Source of the DNA: Methanobrevibacter sp.
GTDB lineage: Archaea; Methanobacteriota; Methanobacteria; Methanobacteriales; Methanobacteriaceae
DNA length: 64,000 bases
Direction: 5' to 3'
Assembly (NCBI GenBank): GCA_017652345.1
Contig: JAGCBE010000103.1
Span: forward strand, 62,001 to 126,000
Below the pieces are notes generated by a model. It saw nothing but the letters and a program-made list of their open reading frames with translations, did not search any database and was not told where the DNA came from. How positions within the stretch are numbered: the first letter of the stretch is position 1; each line of letters begins with the position of its first letter. Positions 30,897-39,840 of this stretch are shown here, piece by piece. A program made the translations under genes and the position numbers.

Positions 30897-31439
30897 TCAT
30901 CTCTTAATTGCTTCGATTATTTTGCATCCTTCTGCTTTTACGATATTCGTATTTTCCATTCCGAATACCGCTGCTATCTCGGATGCGTAGAACCCTATTG
31001 GTTGGTTCATCTGGCAACTGTTTTTCTTTTCGTTGGCCTTCAACACTCCACTGCCATCGCCTTCCCAGACTTTCACCAGTAATATTCCATCTTTCTTCAG
31101 ATGCTTCTTTGCATCATCCAACATCACTAGCCTAACATCTCTTTCGGCAACGACATTTAGAACATTAGAAATCATCACAAAATCATAATCAATCTTCGCC
31201 AATGCAATTTGATTCTCCGATTCTGAACGATTATACGGGTCGTAGATGACATTAACTATCCCGTGTTCTTTAAGATATTCTGTCGCCGTGTCGTATTTTC
31301 CGCCACCCCAATCTAGAACCCAATCACCTTCTACTGCATAATACTTCACCAGAATCTTACTGAGCTTCACACTCTTCTTTCTGACGCATGTTGCAGCACT
31401 TGAATACTTCTGTTCTAAATCAAGCTTTGGTTTTTCCAT
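30897..31439 (-). CDS. Class I SAM-dependent methyltransferase
   Basis: 180 residues. Motif I VLDWGGGKYDTATEYL is at about 43-58, then NVIYDPYNRSE (motif II acidic), DYDFVMISNVLNVV (motif IV region) and HLKKDGILLVKVWEGDGSG (post-IV). The substrate is not indicated; a small molecule or nucleic acid are both possible. ATG 31439 follows AAAGGTGG. Separate from the DNA methyltransferase at 22759 in both sequence and motif order. Confidence 0.78.
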   Translation of the reverse strand: MEKPKLDLEQKYSSAATCVRKKSVKLSKILVKYYAVEGDWVLDWGGGKYDTATEYLKEHGIVNVIYDPYNRSESENQIALAKIDYDFVMISNVLNVVAERDVRLVMLDDAKKHLKKDGILLVKVWEGDGSGVLKANEKKNSCQMNQPIGFYASEIAAVFGMENTNIVKAEGCKIIEAIKR

Positions 31440-31451
31440 CACCACCTTTAA

Positions 31452-31763
31452 TCACCCCCTTTCCATTATATCATCTACAGATATAGATATGATTATAGGT
31501 TGCTTGTCAACTCTGCCATTACATGCATATCCAAGACTCCTTATTGTGTTATAATCAACCCACTCAGTAGCATCAGTCTCATCACAGTTTTCATCTTCCA
31601 TAAATTCTTCTACCATTTTATGATAATCATAAACTGCTCGACCATCTTCTGTTACTCCCACTATACTATTGTCGTATGCGTGGTTGTCAAACAATATTGG
31701 AAGGTCTTCTTCCATTTCTTCATAATAATTCTGCAATGCTTTTCTAAATTTTTCATTCACCAT
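31452..31763 (-). CDS. Hypothetical protein
   Basis: 103 residues. GVTEDGRAVYDYHKMVEEFM followed by ETDATEWVDYNTIRSLGY is a motif that I recognise from many small phage proteins, without known function. It overlaps the upstream gene by 11 bases. Confidence 0.7.
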   Translation of the reverse strand: MVNEKFRKALQNYYEEMEEDLPILFDNHAYDNSIVGVTEDGRAVYDYHKMVEEFMEDENCDETDATEWVDYNTIRSLGYACNGRVDKQPIIISISVDDIMERG

Positions 31764-31959
31764 GTTTCTTTCCTCCTCTGTAACCTAAAAATTGCTGAGA
31801 GTATGCCTCTTTGAGTTGCTCTCCTACCTGAATAATTTCTTCGACGATTCTATCCGTGTAGGCACATTGGTTTCCCAGTGCCTCCACTTCATCTACGAAT
31901 CCTTCTGCCTTCGCTCTTAATGTTCTTACGAGCTCTAAAATCTTCTTGTCATTTTTCAT
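31753..31959 (-). CDS. Hypothetical coiled-coil protein
   Basis: 68 residues from ATG 31959 behind GGAGGTG. Helical throughout (LELVRTLRAKAEGFVDEVEA). The C-terminus YRGGKKHGE contains the ribosome site of the next gene. Function unknown. Confidence 0.63.
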   Translation of the reverse strand: MKNDKKILELVRTLRAKAEGFVDEVEALGNQCAYTDRIVEEIIQVGEQLKEAYSQQFLGYRGGKKHGE

Positions 31960-31960
31960 A

Positions 31961-32710
31961 TTACACCTCCACATATTTTCTTAATATATCTATGACTTTT
32001 TCACGCTCTTTAGGGTCACGAAGTTTGATAATCATCTCTGTACTTTCACGCTCAGATTTCAAAATTTCATTGACTTCCGTGATTTCATTCTTAAGATAAC
32101 AAACCCTACATTTATTGCACGAGCGCGCCCCGCAGTTAATCTTAATCTCTGGGTGTTCCATAAGATACTTCTTGTCGTACACCGTAAAAGTCTTCACCTG
32201 TCCAGGATAGAATTTCCCCGTTTTCTCAAGACACTCCGCGACCTTCCCTTTGGTGTTCAATTTAAGTGAACTTACAATTATATTTAGATTCTTTGGACAA
32301 TCATGTGTTGTGAAATACTTCTGAACAATACCATACTGTTTGGTATACAGCGCAAATCTTATTTTTGGAAAGATATAACAAATCCTTAAATAATTTTTCA
32401 ATTGTAGTTCATTGTTTAAGTCACCAAACGCCTCAAATCTGAAGATTGTTTCGTGCTCCAGTTCTAATTTTAATATACGACGGTCTTCCGCATTAAGCAT
32501 TCTGGTGGTGAGTTCTTTTGTGTTTCTTTCAAGTCTCTCACCAAGAGCCGTATACATTTTTGCTAAGTTCTCTGCATAACAATGGGAGCATATACTTCCT
32601 GTGATTTTTCTGTTACGTTGACAGCTTTCATTCAAGAGAACAGATGTGGAGAGGCTTTTAATCCCCTCCATTTTACCAGTGTGATTGTTGGTAATTTCTA
32701 TTGGATTCAT
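31961..32710 (-). CDS. GP88-like Cys-rich phage protein (copy 2)
   Basis: 249 residues behind AAAGGAGGTG. SICSHCYAENLAKMY (about 38-52) carries the first Cys pair. FRFEAFGDLNNELQLKNYLRIC and RFALYTKQYG line up with the FRIDTSGELQSLEEL and MRFGIYSKN blocks of the protein at 20121. CGARSCNKCRVCYL near 195-208 is the second Cys set. Probably binds a metal or Fe-S cluster. The reaction is unknown. Confidence 0.72.
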   Translation of the reverse strand: MNPIEITNNHTGKMEGIKSLSTSVLLNESCQRNRKITGSICSHCYAENLAKMYTALGERLERNTKELTTRMLNAEDRRILKLELEHETIFRFEAFGDLNNELQLKNYLRICYIFPKIRFALYTKQYGIVQKYFTTHDCPKNLNIIVSSLKLNTKGKVAECLEKTGKFYPGQVKTFTVYDKKYLMEHPEIKINCGARSCNKCRVCYLKNEITEVNEILKSERESTEMIIKLRDPKEREKVIDILRKYVEV

Positions 32711-32723
32711 ATTAACACCTCCT

Positions 32724-32984
32724 TTATCCTGGATAAAATAATGCTGAAATTCTATTTACTTTAACATGATACAATAAACTACTATGTAGTATTGTAACAG
32801 GCTCTAGTTCTCCATTAACAGATAAGATCATACCCACTTTCATTGAAGCAAATAAATCTAAATCTTTTGTATCTTTGTTAATTTTCAATTCAAATGTAGC
32901 GCCATTTTCTTTCAATGTAACATAGAAGTAGTCTTTGAAGTCTAGAACATTTTCTATTTTACCGCTGAACTTAACTTTATTCAT
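32724..32984 (-). CDS. Small OB-fold-like protein
   Basis: 86 residues from ATG 32984. NKVKFSGKIENVLDFKDYFYVTL, ATFELKINKDT, GMILSVNGELEPV and YHVKVNRISA give five alternating strands like an SSB/OB barrel. It overlaps the upstream gene by 8 bases. It may bind ssDNA; weaker match than the gene at 25578. Confidence 0.55.
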   Translation of the reverse strand: MNKVKFSGKIENVLDFKDYFYVTLKENGATFELKINKDTKDLDLFASMKVGMILSVNGELEPVTILHSSLLYHVKVNRISALFYPG

Positions 32985-33375
32985 CTGTCTCACCAGCCTC
33001 TTCAAGTTTTTCTTCTTTTTCTTTTTCCTTTTTTAATCTTTCACACTCTGCCAAATATTCTCTATGAATTTGACCTAACCAATCAAAGAAGTTTCTGTTG
33101 TCTTGTTCTTCTTTTGTTAGAGGGTCACCCTCATCTTTCCAAGAATCTGACACAGTAATACTTATATATCCCTTTCTAGCAAAGTGATCTTCTTTTACAT
33201 CCTTTGACGCTTTACCCAAGCGTTGCTTTATGAAATCTAGATTTCTTCTTTGAGATTGAATAACCTGCTTGGCATTCTTTAGTTCTGCTTGCAGTTGTTG
33301 TATAGCAACCTCATATTCAGTTTTCTTGTTTTTTAATTCCTCAATAGTTTTAACAGCATATTCTTCTAATGTCAT
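32977..33375 (-). CDS. Hypothetical coiled-coil protein
   Basis: 132 residues. Residues 10-65 form a long coiled coil (YEVAIQQLQAELKNAKQVIQ); then comes a short beta segment (GYISITVSDSW) and a charged tail ending EEAGETDE. Function unknown. Confidence 0.66.
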   Translation of the reverse strand: MTLEEYAVKTIEELKNKKTEYEVAIQQLQAELKNAKQVIQSQRRNLDFIKQRLGKASKDVKEDHFARKGYISITVSDSWKDEGDPLTKEEQDNRNFFDWLGQIHREYLAECERLKKEKEKEEKLEEAGETDE

Positions 33376-33380
33376 CTTTT

Positions 33381-33794
33381 TTACCTCCTACTTTTATTTA
33401 TTACAGAAAAAGCAGTTTCATAAATAGATCTATAAAAACCAGCATCATGTTTACCGCTTTTAATTTTTGTTTTTACTTCTGTTTCTGTTTTATCTTCTTT
33501 TAGAAGTTTTGAATTAGGTGTCTTTTCTGGTATTTTAAAAACAGCACCAAGTTGTTGAATCAATACATTATTATTGTTATCAACTACAACAATTTGAGAA
33601 CTTACAATAGACGGAAGTTCTTCAACTGGATAGGTTGAAACAATTTCTAAAAATACTGTATAACTATACTCTGTGTCTGCACCATACATATAATTTAAGT
33701 TTTTCGTATAATCAATTTTGAAATTACTAGGATTTAACAATAAATATTTGTAAATCTTTGTAGATCCTCGGAAACGAACTTCAACTATTCTCAC
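33381..33794 (-). CDS. Hypothetical protein of the MoxR-VWA cluster
   Basis: 137 residues. RFRGSTKIYKYLLLNPS opens a beta-rich part; the C-terminal third is Lys/Thr-rich with KHDAGFYRSIYETAF. It is downstream of the AAA+/VWA pair in the same direction and may belong to that module. No family recognised. Confidence 0.64.
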   Translation of the reverse strand: MRIVEVRFRGSTKIYKYLLLNPSNFKIDYTKNLNYMYGADTEYSYTVFLEIVSTYPVEELPSIVSSQIVVVDNNNNVLIQQLGAVFKIPEKTPNSKLLKEDKTETEVKTKIKSGKHDAGFYRSIYETAFSVINKSRR

Positions 33795-33810
33795 CTATAT
33801 CACCTCCATT

Positions 33811-34029
33811 TTAAAAAACATAGTTTGTTTTTCTTTTTTCAAGTTGCTTCTTTTTAGATTTTAAAGTATTTAATCTTTTCATCAAGAAAGCTTCTTTTTG
33901 TCGAAGCTTTTCTTTTTGATTTTTATTCCTAGAGTAGTCTATTGAAAGCCTAACTCCAGAAATAATCATATTCATGTGCTCAATCTCACTTTTTAAATTA
34001 GTGAGTTCCATCTTGTGTGGTTCTATCAT
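33811..34029 (-). CDS. Hypothetical basic coiled-coil protein
   Basis: 72 residues, very Lys-rich, entirely helical (LKSEIEHMNMIISGVRLSID, then KRLNTLKSKKKQLEKRK). Located between unknown genes of the MoxR-VWA cluster. Function unknown. Confidence 0.63.
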   Translation of the reverse strand: MIEPHKMELTNLKSEIEHMNMIISGVRLSIDYSRNKNQKEKLRQKEAFLMKRLNTLKSKKKQLEKRKTNYVF

Positions 34030-34032
34030 AAT

Positions 34033-34620
34033 CTATTCCTCCTTCTCATCCTTAATATCTTCTTCAGCAGGAGTAGTAGGTCCACTAATCAACTTTGGTT
34101 TACTTAGTTTTGTGACACCTTCAATAACATTCTTTTCACAGAACATTGCCAACGCTGGAGGTAACACGCCACTTTCAAACTCATCTTTGATAAGTTTTTT
34201 ATCTAAAGACTCTGTTACTTTTTTGTATTTAGGATCTAAAGCGTCGAATGTATCACCACTAGATAGAGAAGGATTTATTTCGAAAGATTCTTCTGTAGCT
34301 TTTTTGATAGCCACCTCGTAAATGCTTCCGTCTTTATCCTCAATGCTTACCACAACTGGAAGGTCGGGTGACGATACATCACCCTCCTTCATCATTTTGT
34401 CGATTACATCATCATAACTAGCTGTTACGATGTTTTGCTCTATTGTTTCATACATTGCCTTTAACTGAGCAAGGTCTGTACTAACCTTCTCGATTGCCTT
34501 CTTGACTTTTGTCATCGCAGCAATCTGGAACTTTGTTGGAGTTCCTTTGATATTCATTAAGATATCACCTAACTTGAATTCATTTGTTTTTACTGTTATT
34601 ATTTGTTTTCTTTTAGCCAT
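34033..34620 (-). CDS. Hypothetical protein next to the MoxR ATPase
   Basis: 195 residues behind AGGAGG. Helical middle (MTKVKKAIEKVSTDLAQLKA), a beta part (LPVVVSIEDKDGSIYEVAIK), and an acidic end (EEDIKDEKEE). It follows the MoxR gene by 15 bases and may be a partner. No family recognised. Confidence 0.66.
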   Translation of the reverse strand: MAKRKQIITVKTNEFKLGDILMNIKGTPTKFQIAAMTKVKKAIEKVSTDLAQLKAMYETIEQNIVTASYDDVIDKMMKEGDVSSPDLPVVVSIEDKDGSIYEVAIKKATEESFEINPSLSSGDTFDALDPKYKKVTESLDKKLIKDEFESGVLPPALAMFCEKNVIEGVTKLSKPKLISGPTTPAEEDIKDEKEE

Positions 34621-34635
34621 ATTTCTTTCCTCCTA

Positions 34636-36132
34636 TTATTCATCTAAACCAAATTTGTCAACTAACTTAGACATAGCTTTCTTTCTGTCGTCTTCAACTG
34701 CGTCAGATTCTTTTTCTTCTTCTTCAGAAACAAACAAGTCATCGAAGTTTTCCACTTCTGTTTTTGCCTCTGCAATTTCTGAGAAGTCATACATTTCATA
34801 CAACTTCTTAAGATAATTTAAGACAGTATCTTCTTGTTTGAATTGCTCTAGCTTTTCACAGTTATTATTATCCAAAGATAACAAACCTGTATATTGACTA
34901 TGAATTGCTTCTGCAAACTCATCAAATGTTCTAGGTTTTAACAAGATTGTGTCTAATAATCTTGTAGCATTTCTGATAGATGTTTCAAAATCTTCATGCC
35001 ATTTACTTCCTGTTCCATCTTTTTGAATCATTGAAGCATATTCTAACAATTCTCTGAAGAATTTCTTGTTCATCTTATGACCAAGCTTAGTACTGTAAGC
35101 TTCAAGAACATCGCAGTACTTTTCAATTGGCCAACTTGGCATGTGAACGATACTGAAACGATTCTTTAACGAACCATTTAATTGAAGAGTTCCTTCAAAA
35201 CCTGGATTCATTGTCATATAAGTGACAAAATTTGGATGTCTATGATATATTTTATCATTGACAGTAATTTGTAAAGTACCATCTAGATACTTATTCAAAC
35301 AGCTCAACACACCTGCTTGTGCATTGTTTACTTCTTGAATTGTGATGACATATCCAAGATAATAAGCTTTTAACAATGGTCCTTCAATGAAACGAGCCTT
35401 TGTTTGAGCTCCAGGTCTATCATCAGGAATGAATCTTCCTTCTAAGTCCTCAACCACAGAATCTCCAGTTAGCTGAATATCTTCTCTATGAGCTTTAGAT
35501 AGACAAGCTAATAATTCTGTTGTTTTAGTCTTACCTGTTCCTGTACCACCTACAAATAAGATACCATCAAATGCACCTGCTGTGACAGTTTCATAATTGA
35601 TTTTTACAGAAGTTGGTAACTTTTCATAAGTAATACCATCTTTCTCTAATTGAGCTTTCTCCTTTTCATATTGAAGTTTGAATTCTGGATTCTCTTCAAT
35701 TTGAGTTCCATAATCTCTCTTCTTATAAGGATATGCTCCTCCTGTAGCTATGTTTACCACATAGCCTTCTTTTTCAAGAATTTCTTTTATATTATGAGGC
35801 ATTTGATAGTCAATGCCAGCTGGTCTGGCAAAATCTACAACCTCTTTTTCAAAGTCTTCTTTGACTTTCATGTACTTAGGTGTAAACTTAACTGGATATA
35901 AAATCTTAGTTTCATTTAATAAATTAATTAATGAACTTAAATTTTCATATTGTAAGTCATCAATTAATTCTGGATCTATATATGCAGATCCAATTCCTTT
36001 GTTTCTTAATAAAGGTATAAAGTAATTTACCTTTTTACTAATTAAACATAGTAAATATGTTTCTTCTCCTTTTAGTGTTGCAAATGCGATTGCACCTTTC
36101 TTTAAATTATTGATTAATGTTTCTTTTCTCAT
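34636..36132 (-). CDS. MoxR/CobS-type AAA+ ATPase
   Basis: 498 residues. The first 180 residues are a specific N-terminal domain. Walker A GGTGTGKT is at about 195-202 and Walker B region VITIQEVNNA at about 262-271 (Gln before the catalytic Glu, where Asp is usual). Sensor 1 is TMNPGFEG (about 308-315) and the Arg-finger region SLKNRF (about 321-326). The order and NPGFEGT are those of MoxR and CobS ATPases, which act as chaperone-like remodelers with a VWA partner. The VWA gene lies directly upstream, 17 bases away. Confidence 0.85.
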   Translation of the reverse strand: MRKETLINNLKKGAIAFATLKGEETYLLCLISKKVNYFIPLLRNKGIGSAYIDPELIDDLQYENLSSLINLLNETKILYPVKFTPKYMKVKEDFEKEVVDFARPAGIDYQMPHNIKEILEKEGYVVNIATGGAYPYKKRDYGTQIEENPEFKLQYEKEKAQLEKDGITYEKLPTSVKINYETVTAGAFDGILFVGGTGTGKTKTTELLACLSKAHREDIQLTGDSVVEDLEGRFIPDDRPGAQTKARFIEGPLLKAYYLGYVITIQEVNNAQAGVLSCLNKYLDGTLQITVNDKIYHRHPNFVTYMTMNPGFEGTLQLNGSLKNRFSIVHMPSWPIEKYCDVLEAYSTKLGHKMNKKFFRELLEYASMIQKDGTGSKWHEDFETSIRNATRLLDTILLKPRTFDEFAEAIHSQYTGLLSLDNNNCEKLEQFKQEDTVLNYLKKLYEMYDFSEIAEAKTEVENFDDLFVSEEEEKESDAVEDDRKKAMSKLVDKFGLDE

Positions 36133-36149
36133 TTTTCTATCCTCCTATA

Positions 36150-38027
36150 TTATATTGCATATTGAGACAAAGTATCTATTAAATACGGAGCTAACTCTGT
36201 CTCTAATTGCTCCACTGTGCTGAAGACTTTGTAGTTGTCATAGATACCAGCTACACCGTTGTCTAGGATTCCTATTCCTATAACAACAATACCTTCACTT
36301 TGAAGACCTAAGATAACTTTTCTTAAATCATCTCTAGAACCTGTTGTGGCTCCATCACATAAAACAAACATTAATTTTGTCTTATGTTTTACTCTCTTGA
36401 ACTTCTCACCTATATGGAACATATTAACCTCTTCTGAGTTACCATAGAAAGTAGGTATATTTTTATTAGGTGATAAAGCTTTGATTTTTGAATAATCATT
36501 GATAGCAAAGTATGGTTTTGCTTTTTCAAAATCATCATCAAAAGACTTTTCTACAATGGTGATAGAAATACCGTCAAAACTATCTTGCGTTTTAGTAAAC
36601 GCATTTACCTCAAACGGTATATGGCTCCAATCACATGCTTGTGCCAATGCTAGAGCTGCCTTAGCACAAATGACAGACTTTCTTCCTTCCATTGAACCAG
36701 AGTTATCTGTTAGTAAAGACACACATAAATCTGCGTCTTTTCCTCTGATGATTTTTCTTTTGAAGAAGTTGGTATCACAAGAACCTCTAATTTCTTCTTT
36801 AATAAGTTTTCTCATATCAATCTTACCCGAGTAGAATCCACCTCTACTTATAGGTTTTATTCTACCTTTGAAGGTATTTAAAAACTTAGCAATATCATTG
36901 ATGACACCCGAATAATGATTAATATCGTCGTTGATTTGGTCAACAATAGTATTATCCATTACTTCGAATTCGTCTTTAGCAACGACCCATTCGTGTTCTT
37001 GGACGTCGAACAACATATCATTGAAGACTTCATTAAGTTGGTCTTCATTGAGCATTGATTCAACTCTTTCTTCTTCGAGTTTGTCGTCCTCTTCGTCCTT
37101 TTCATCTTCTGGATCTTCTTCATCAGACTTTTCATCTTCAGGTTTTTCTGAAGGCACTTCCTTATCAGCTCCTTTAAATCCTTTTTCTGGAGCGTAACCT
37201 GTTGGAACACGACCTCCTCCAAATTTTCCAGCAACTTCACCTGGTTCAGGAATGGTTGTGGTATCTACTTCATCCCAATTAAATTCTTTAATGTTTTCTA
37301 TCATCCATTCACAGAATTCAATTGTTTTATAGATTCTTTGAGTGCCATCAGGCTCTCCGATGATATTTTTAAGGAAAGGCATAATGTCTTTTCTGTACTT
37401 GTTGAAGATTGCACACTCTTCTTTAATATTCTTTTCTCCAACTCTGAAGAAATATAATAAATAATTTAAGAATCCTGTAATATTTCCATCATCTTTGTAG
37501 TCTTCTGCTTTAGGCATAAAAACTCTTTCTTTTAGGAAATTGAAATAAACTCTTGGATTGATTTCTCTAGGGAAATCTCTCTCATAGAGTTTTTCCATGC
37601 AGTATTCAATTACTTGGTCTTCCAAGATATTGAAAGTGCTATGAATAAAAGGAATATATTTTGGTTCCTTATATTCTTGTATAGCTCTACAGAACATATC
37701 TGTAAATTTGTCATGCCCAAACTCATGCTTAAATTGGGCATTCATTGCTTTGATGATATCTGGTAGTAAACCCATTACTACCTTTTTACTACTGATAGTA
37801 TCTGGAATACCAACGAAATCTTTGGTATCTCCACCACCAAGAGATATCAAAAACTTATTTTTCTCTTTACCCACTAGGGTAGTGTAGGTACCTTGTTGTT
37901 TAACAACAAATGTAATACCTACATTCATTTTTGAGCCACTAAGGAATAGTAACTCAGTTTTGAATTTTTCTCTTAGTATTTCATTATAGAAAGTCGCTAA
38001 GAATTTAGTCCATTTTATTGTTGCCAT
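36150..38027 (-). CDS. VWA-domain protein with HExxH domain, MoxR partner (CobT-like)
   Basis: 625 residues. An N-terminal domain carries KHEFGHDKF (HExxH at about 101-105) and NILEDQVIEY (about 133-142), a pair typical of metallopeptidase-like domains in VWA proteins. An acidic linker is at about 286-320. The C-terminal VWA domain has the MIDAS motif DNSGSMEG (about 441-448), with further acidic residues in LCDGATTG. VWA proteins bind ligands through a metal and work with MoxR ATPases. The adjacent ATPase confirms the pair. The client protein is unknown. Confidence 0.85.
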   Translation of the reverse strand: MATIKWTKFLATFYNEILREKFKTELLFLSGSKMNVGITFVVKQQGTYTTLVGKEKNKFLISLGGGDTKDFVGIPDTISSKKVVMGLLPDIIKAMNAQFKHEFGHDKFTDMFCRAIQEYKEPKYIPFIHSTFNILEDQVIEYCMEKLYERDFPREINPRVYFNFLKERVFMPKAEDYKDDGNITGFLNYLLYFFRVGEKNIKEECAIFNKYRKDIMPFLKNIIGEPDGTQRIYKTIEFCEWMIENIKEFNWDEVDTTTIPEPGEVAGKFGGGRVPTGYAPEKGFKGADKEVPSEKPEDEKSDEEDPEDEKDEEDDKLEEERVESMLNEDQLNEVFNDMLFDVQEHEWVVAKDEFEVMDNTIVDQINDDINHYSGVINDIAKFLNTFKGRIKPISRGGFYSGKIDMRKLIKEEIRGSCDTNFFKRKIIRGKDADLCVSLLTDNSGSMEGRKSVICAKAALALAQACDWSHIPFEVNAFTKTQDSFDGISITIVEKSFDDDFEKAKPYFAINDYSKIKALSPNKNIPTFYGNSEEVNMFHIGEKFKRVKHKTKLMFVLCDGATTGSRDDLRKVILGLQSEGIVVIGIGILDNGVAGIYDNYKVFSTVEQLETELAPYLIDTLSQYAI

Positions 38028-38043
38028 AATTTTGTTCTCCTTT

Positions 38044-38754
38044 CTATCTTATGTCAATAATATTGTTTATACTTGGTGTATAAACCGAAGCTTCACCACC
38101 TCCTTTTTTGCTGGCGAGTAATCTAGCATCAGCTCTAGCTTTTGCTAACATCTTCTCTTCTTTTTCTGTTCCTGGAAGTGATTCATATACATCTCCAGAT
38201 TTCAATTTTAAGAAGCATCTAAAGTCTATTCCTCTTTCTTTAAATTCAAAAGAATGACCTTTTTTATTTTTAATTGTGTTTTGCCAAGAGTTAAAACACA
38301 TTAAAGACACTGTTCCATTTTCATAATATATTATAAACGGATATTTAGTATCCTTTGTCTTTTCTTTAATTTCTTTTTCTTTTGATGGCTCTGGTATTTT
38401 TATACCTTTTGCCACCATATCAACCTTCTTTTCAAAAGTTGCCATAGTTCTTTTTGAAATTAAATTTCTGTGTTTTAATTTCTCATAGATTTTTTGACAT
38501 GTAGCAATCTCTTCTGGTGTGATTGCTAGGTTTATCAAATTTCTAAACATAATATGTGGTGTATTTCCATAATTTACATGGAAGCGCACATGTAATGTTT
38601 CTGTTGTGTATAATGTTGAGCCATCACCAAGCTCTTGAGGCTTGCCATCTAAAATGGTAACAGTGTGGAATGATCCTGGATGACAAGATTTTACCTTGTC
38701 AATAATTTGTTCTAATGTTAAAACCTCTACAAAATCTTTATTTACTTTTTTCAT
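38044..38754 (-). CDS. Hypothetical protein upstream of the VWA gene
   Basis: 236 residues. KSCHPGSFHTVTILDGKPQE opens a beta-rich N-terminal part, then a Lys/Glu helix (about 120-140) and a second alpha/beta part (FIIYYENGTVSLMCFNSWQN). It overlaps the next gene upstream by 4 bases and precedes the VWA gene by 16 bases. Probably the same module. No family recognised. Confidence 0.68.
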   Translation of the reverse strand: MKKVNKDFVEVLTLEQIIDKVKSCHPGSFHTVTILDGKPQELGDGSTLYTTETLHVRFHVNYGNTPHIMFRNLINLAITPEEIATCQKIYEKLKHRNLISKRTMATFEKKVDMVAKGIKIPEPSKEKEIKEKTKDTKYPFIIYYENGTVSLMCFNSWQNTIKNKKGHSFEFKERGIDFRCFLKLKSGDVYESLPGTEKEEKMLAKARADARLLASKKGGGEASVYTPSINNIIDIR

Positions 38755-39290
38755 CTCTTTGTTTCCTCCTTAAATTTATATTTTGATGAAAATTCTGTGT
38801 ACAATTTATCATATTCATAAATTGTGTAACAGTTTTCCCAGTATGGTCCTGAACAGAATCTTAGCTCTGCCATGTCACCATATTGTTTCTCGAACTCTTG
38901 TCTGAATTCTTCAATATTTCTTGCGTTTTCCGCATAGAGTTTTTCATGTACTACTGTATCTGTATATTCATAATACAAATCACCTTCAAAGTACATTCTT
39001 CCTGCATGACGACTTAATTTGTCATACAATACCTTATATGGTGCCTGTGTTATACCTAATCTAGTTAGGTATATTTTGTGTCTATCATAAATAGATAGAC
39101 CAGATACTTCTGAAGATAGTTTTAAATCTGCTTTATAGAAACTATCTTTTGTTTCATTTTTAGAGGCAACTCTAGCTAGAGCTTCTTCTAGATATTTTTT
39201 ATCTAAAATATTTTCAACCTCTTTTGAGTAGAAGTTTCTATCTGCACATGTCTGTGCAACTTTAAATAATTCTATTGAATATTCATACAT
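38751..39290 (-). CDS. Hypothetical protein
   Basis: 179 residues from ATG 39290 behind AAGGAGGTG; earlier starts fall inside the next gene. Helical, Tyr-rich (YDRHKIYLTRLGIT, FEGDLYYEYTDT, YWENCYTIYEYDKLY). Overlaps both neighbours by a few bases. Function unknown. Confidence 0.67.
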   Translation of the reverse strand: MYEYSIELFKVAQTCADRNFYSKEVENILDKKYLEEALARVASKNETKDSFYKADLKLSSEVSGLSIYDRHKIYLTRLGITQAPYKVLYDKLSRHAGRMYFEGDLYYEYTDTVVHEKLYAENARNIEEFRQEFEKQYGDMAELRFCSGPYWENCYTIYEYDKLYTEFSSKYKFKEETKR

Positions 39291-39585
39291 CTGTATCACC
39301 TCCTTCATAAATTTGATGCATGATTTCTTTGAATCTTGAAACCATAAATGCACGGTTGTCTTCACCATGTATTTTATCATTTAACATTTGTGTGGCGAAG
39401 AGATTACATACGACTTGTGCCATCTCTTTACTATCAACTTTATCTTTATTAATAACCAAAGTAAAGTTTTTACTTATTTTTTGATACCCTTCATTTCGTC
39501 TTTTGTTTCGATAATGAAGTTCGACACATGCGCCTATAAAATTAAGCACAAATACAATGATTAATATAATATATACTATTGTCAT
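39283..39585 (-). CDS. Membrane-anchored hypothetical protein
   Basis: 100 residues. One N-terminal transmembrane helix (IVYIILIIVFVLNFIGACVE, about 3-22), then a basic stretch (RNKRRNEG) and a helical cytoplasmic domain. Function unknown. Confidence 0.67.
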   Translation of the reverse strand: MTIVYIILIIVFVLNFIGACVELHYRNKRRNEGYQKISKNFTLVINKDKVDSKEMAQVVCNLFATQMLNDKIHGEDNRAFMVSRFKEIMHQIYEGGDTDV

Positions 39586-39595
39586 ATTTACCTCC

Positions 39596-39832
39596 TTATA
39601 TCATCATTTTCATAACCAAGTTCTTCATTCTATCTTCTTTCGAAGTTTTGTAGACTTCAGAATCTTTTTCTTCAAGTTCTTTCCAACCTAAATATTCTAG
39701 AGGGATATATTCACCTCTAACCTTATCAAGCTGTTTGATAGCTTGATCGAAACTAGTAGCTAAAACACTAATTTCTTTTGTTTCTCTAGTTGTTGGATGT
39801 ACGCTCATCCAATAAAATAGTTTTTTCATCAT
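39596..39832 (-). CDS. Hypothetical protein
   Basis: 78 residues behind GGAGG. KLFYWMSVHPTTRETKEISV and LATSFDQAIKQLDKVRGEYI suggest an alpha/beta fold; Met-rich C-terminus. Function unknown. Confidence 0.63.
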   Translation of the reverse strand: MMKKLFYWMSVHPTTRETKEISVLATSFDQAIKQLDKVRGEYIPLEYLGWKELEEKDSEVYKTSKEDRMKNLVMKMMI

Positions 39833-39840
39833 ACCACCTC

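Noticed and set aside
36150..38027. Magnesium- or cobalt-chelatase for cofactor synthesis
   Set aside because: The VWA and MoxR proteins resemble CobT and CobS, but no chelatase large subunit or cobalamin genes are present, so only the module type is named.
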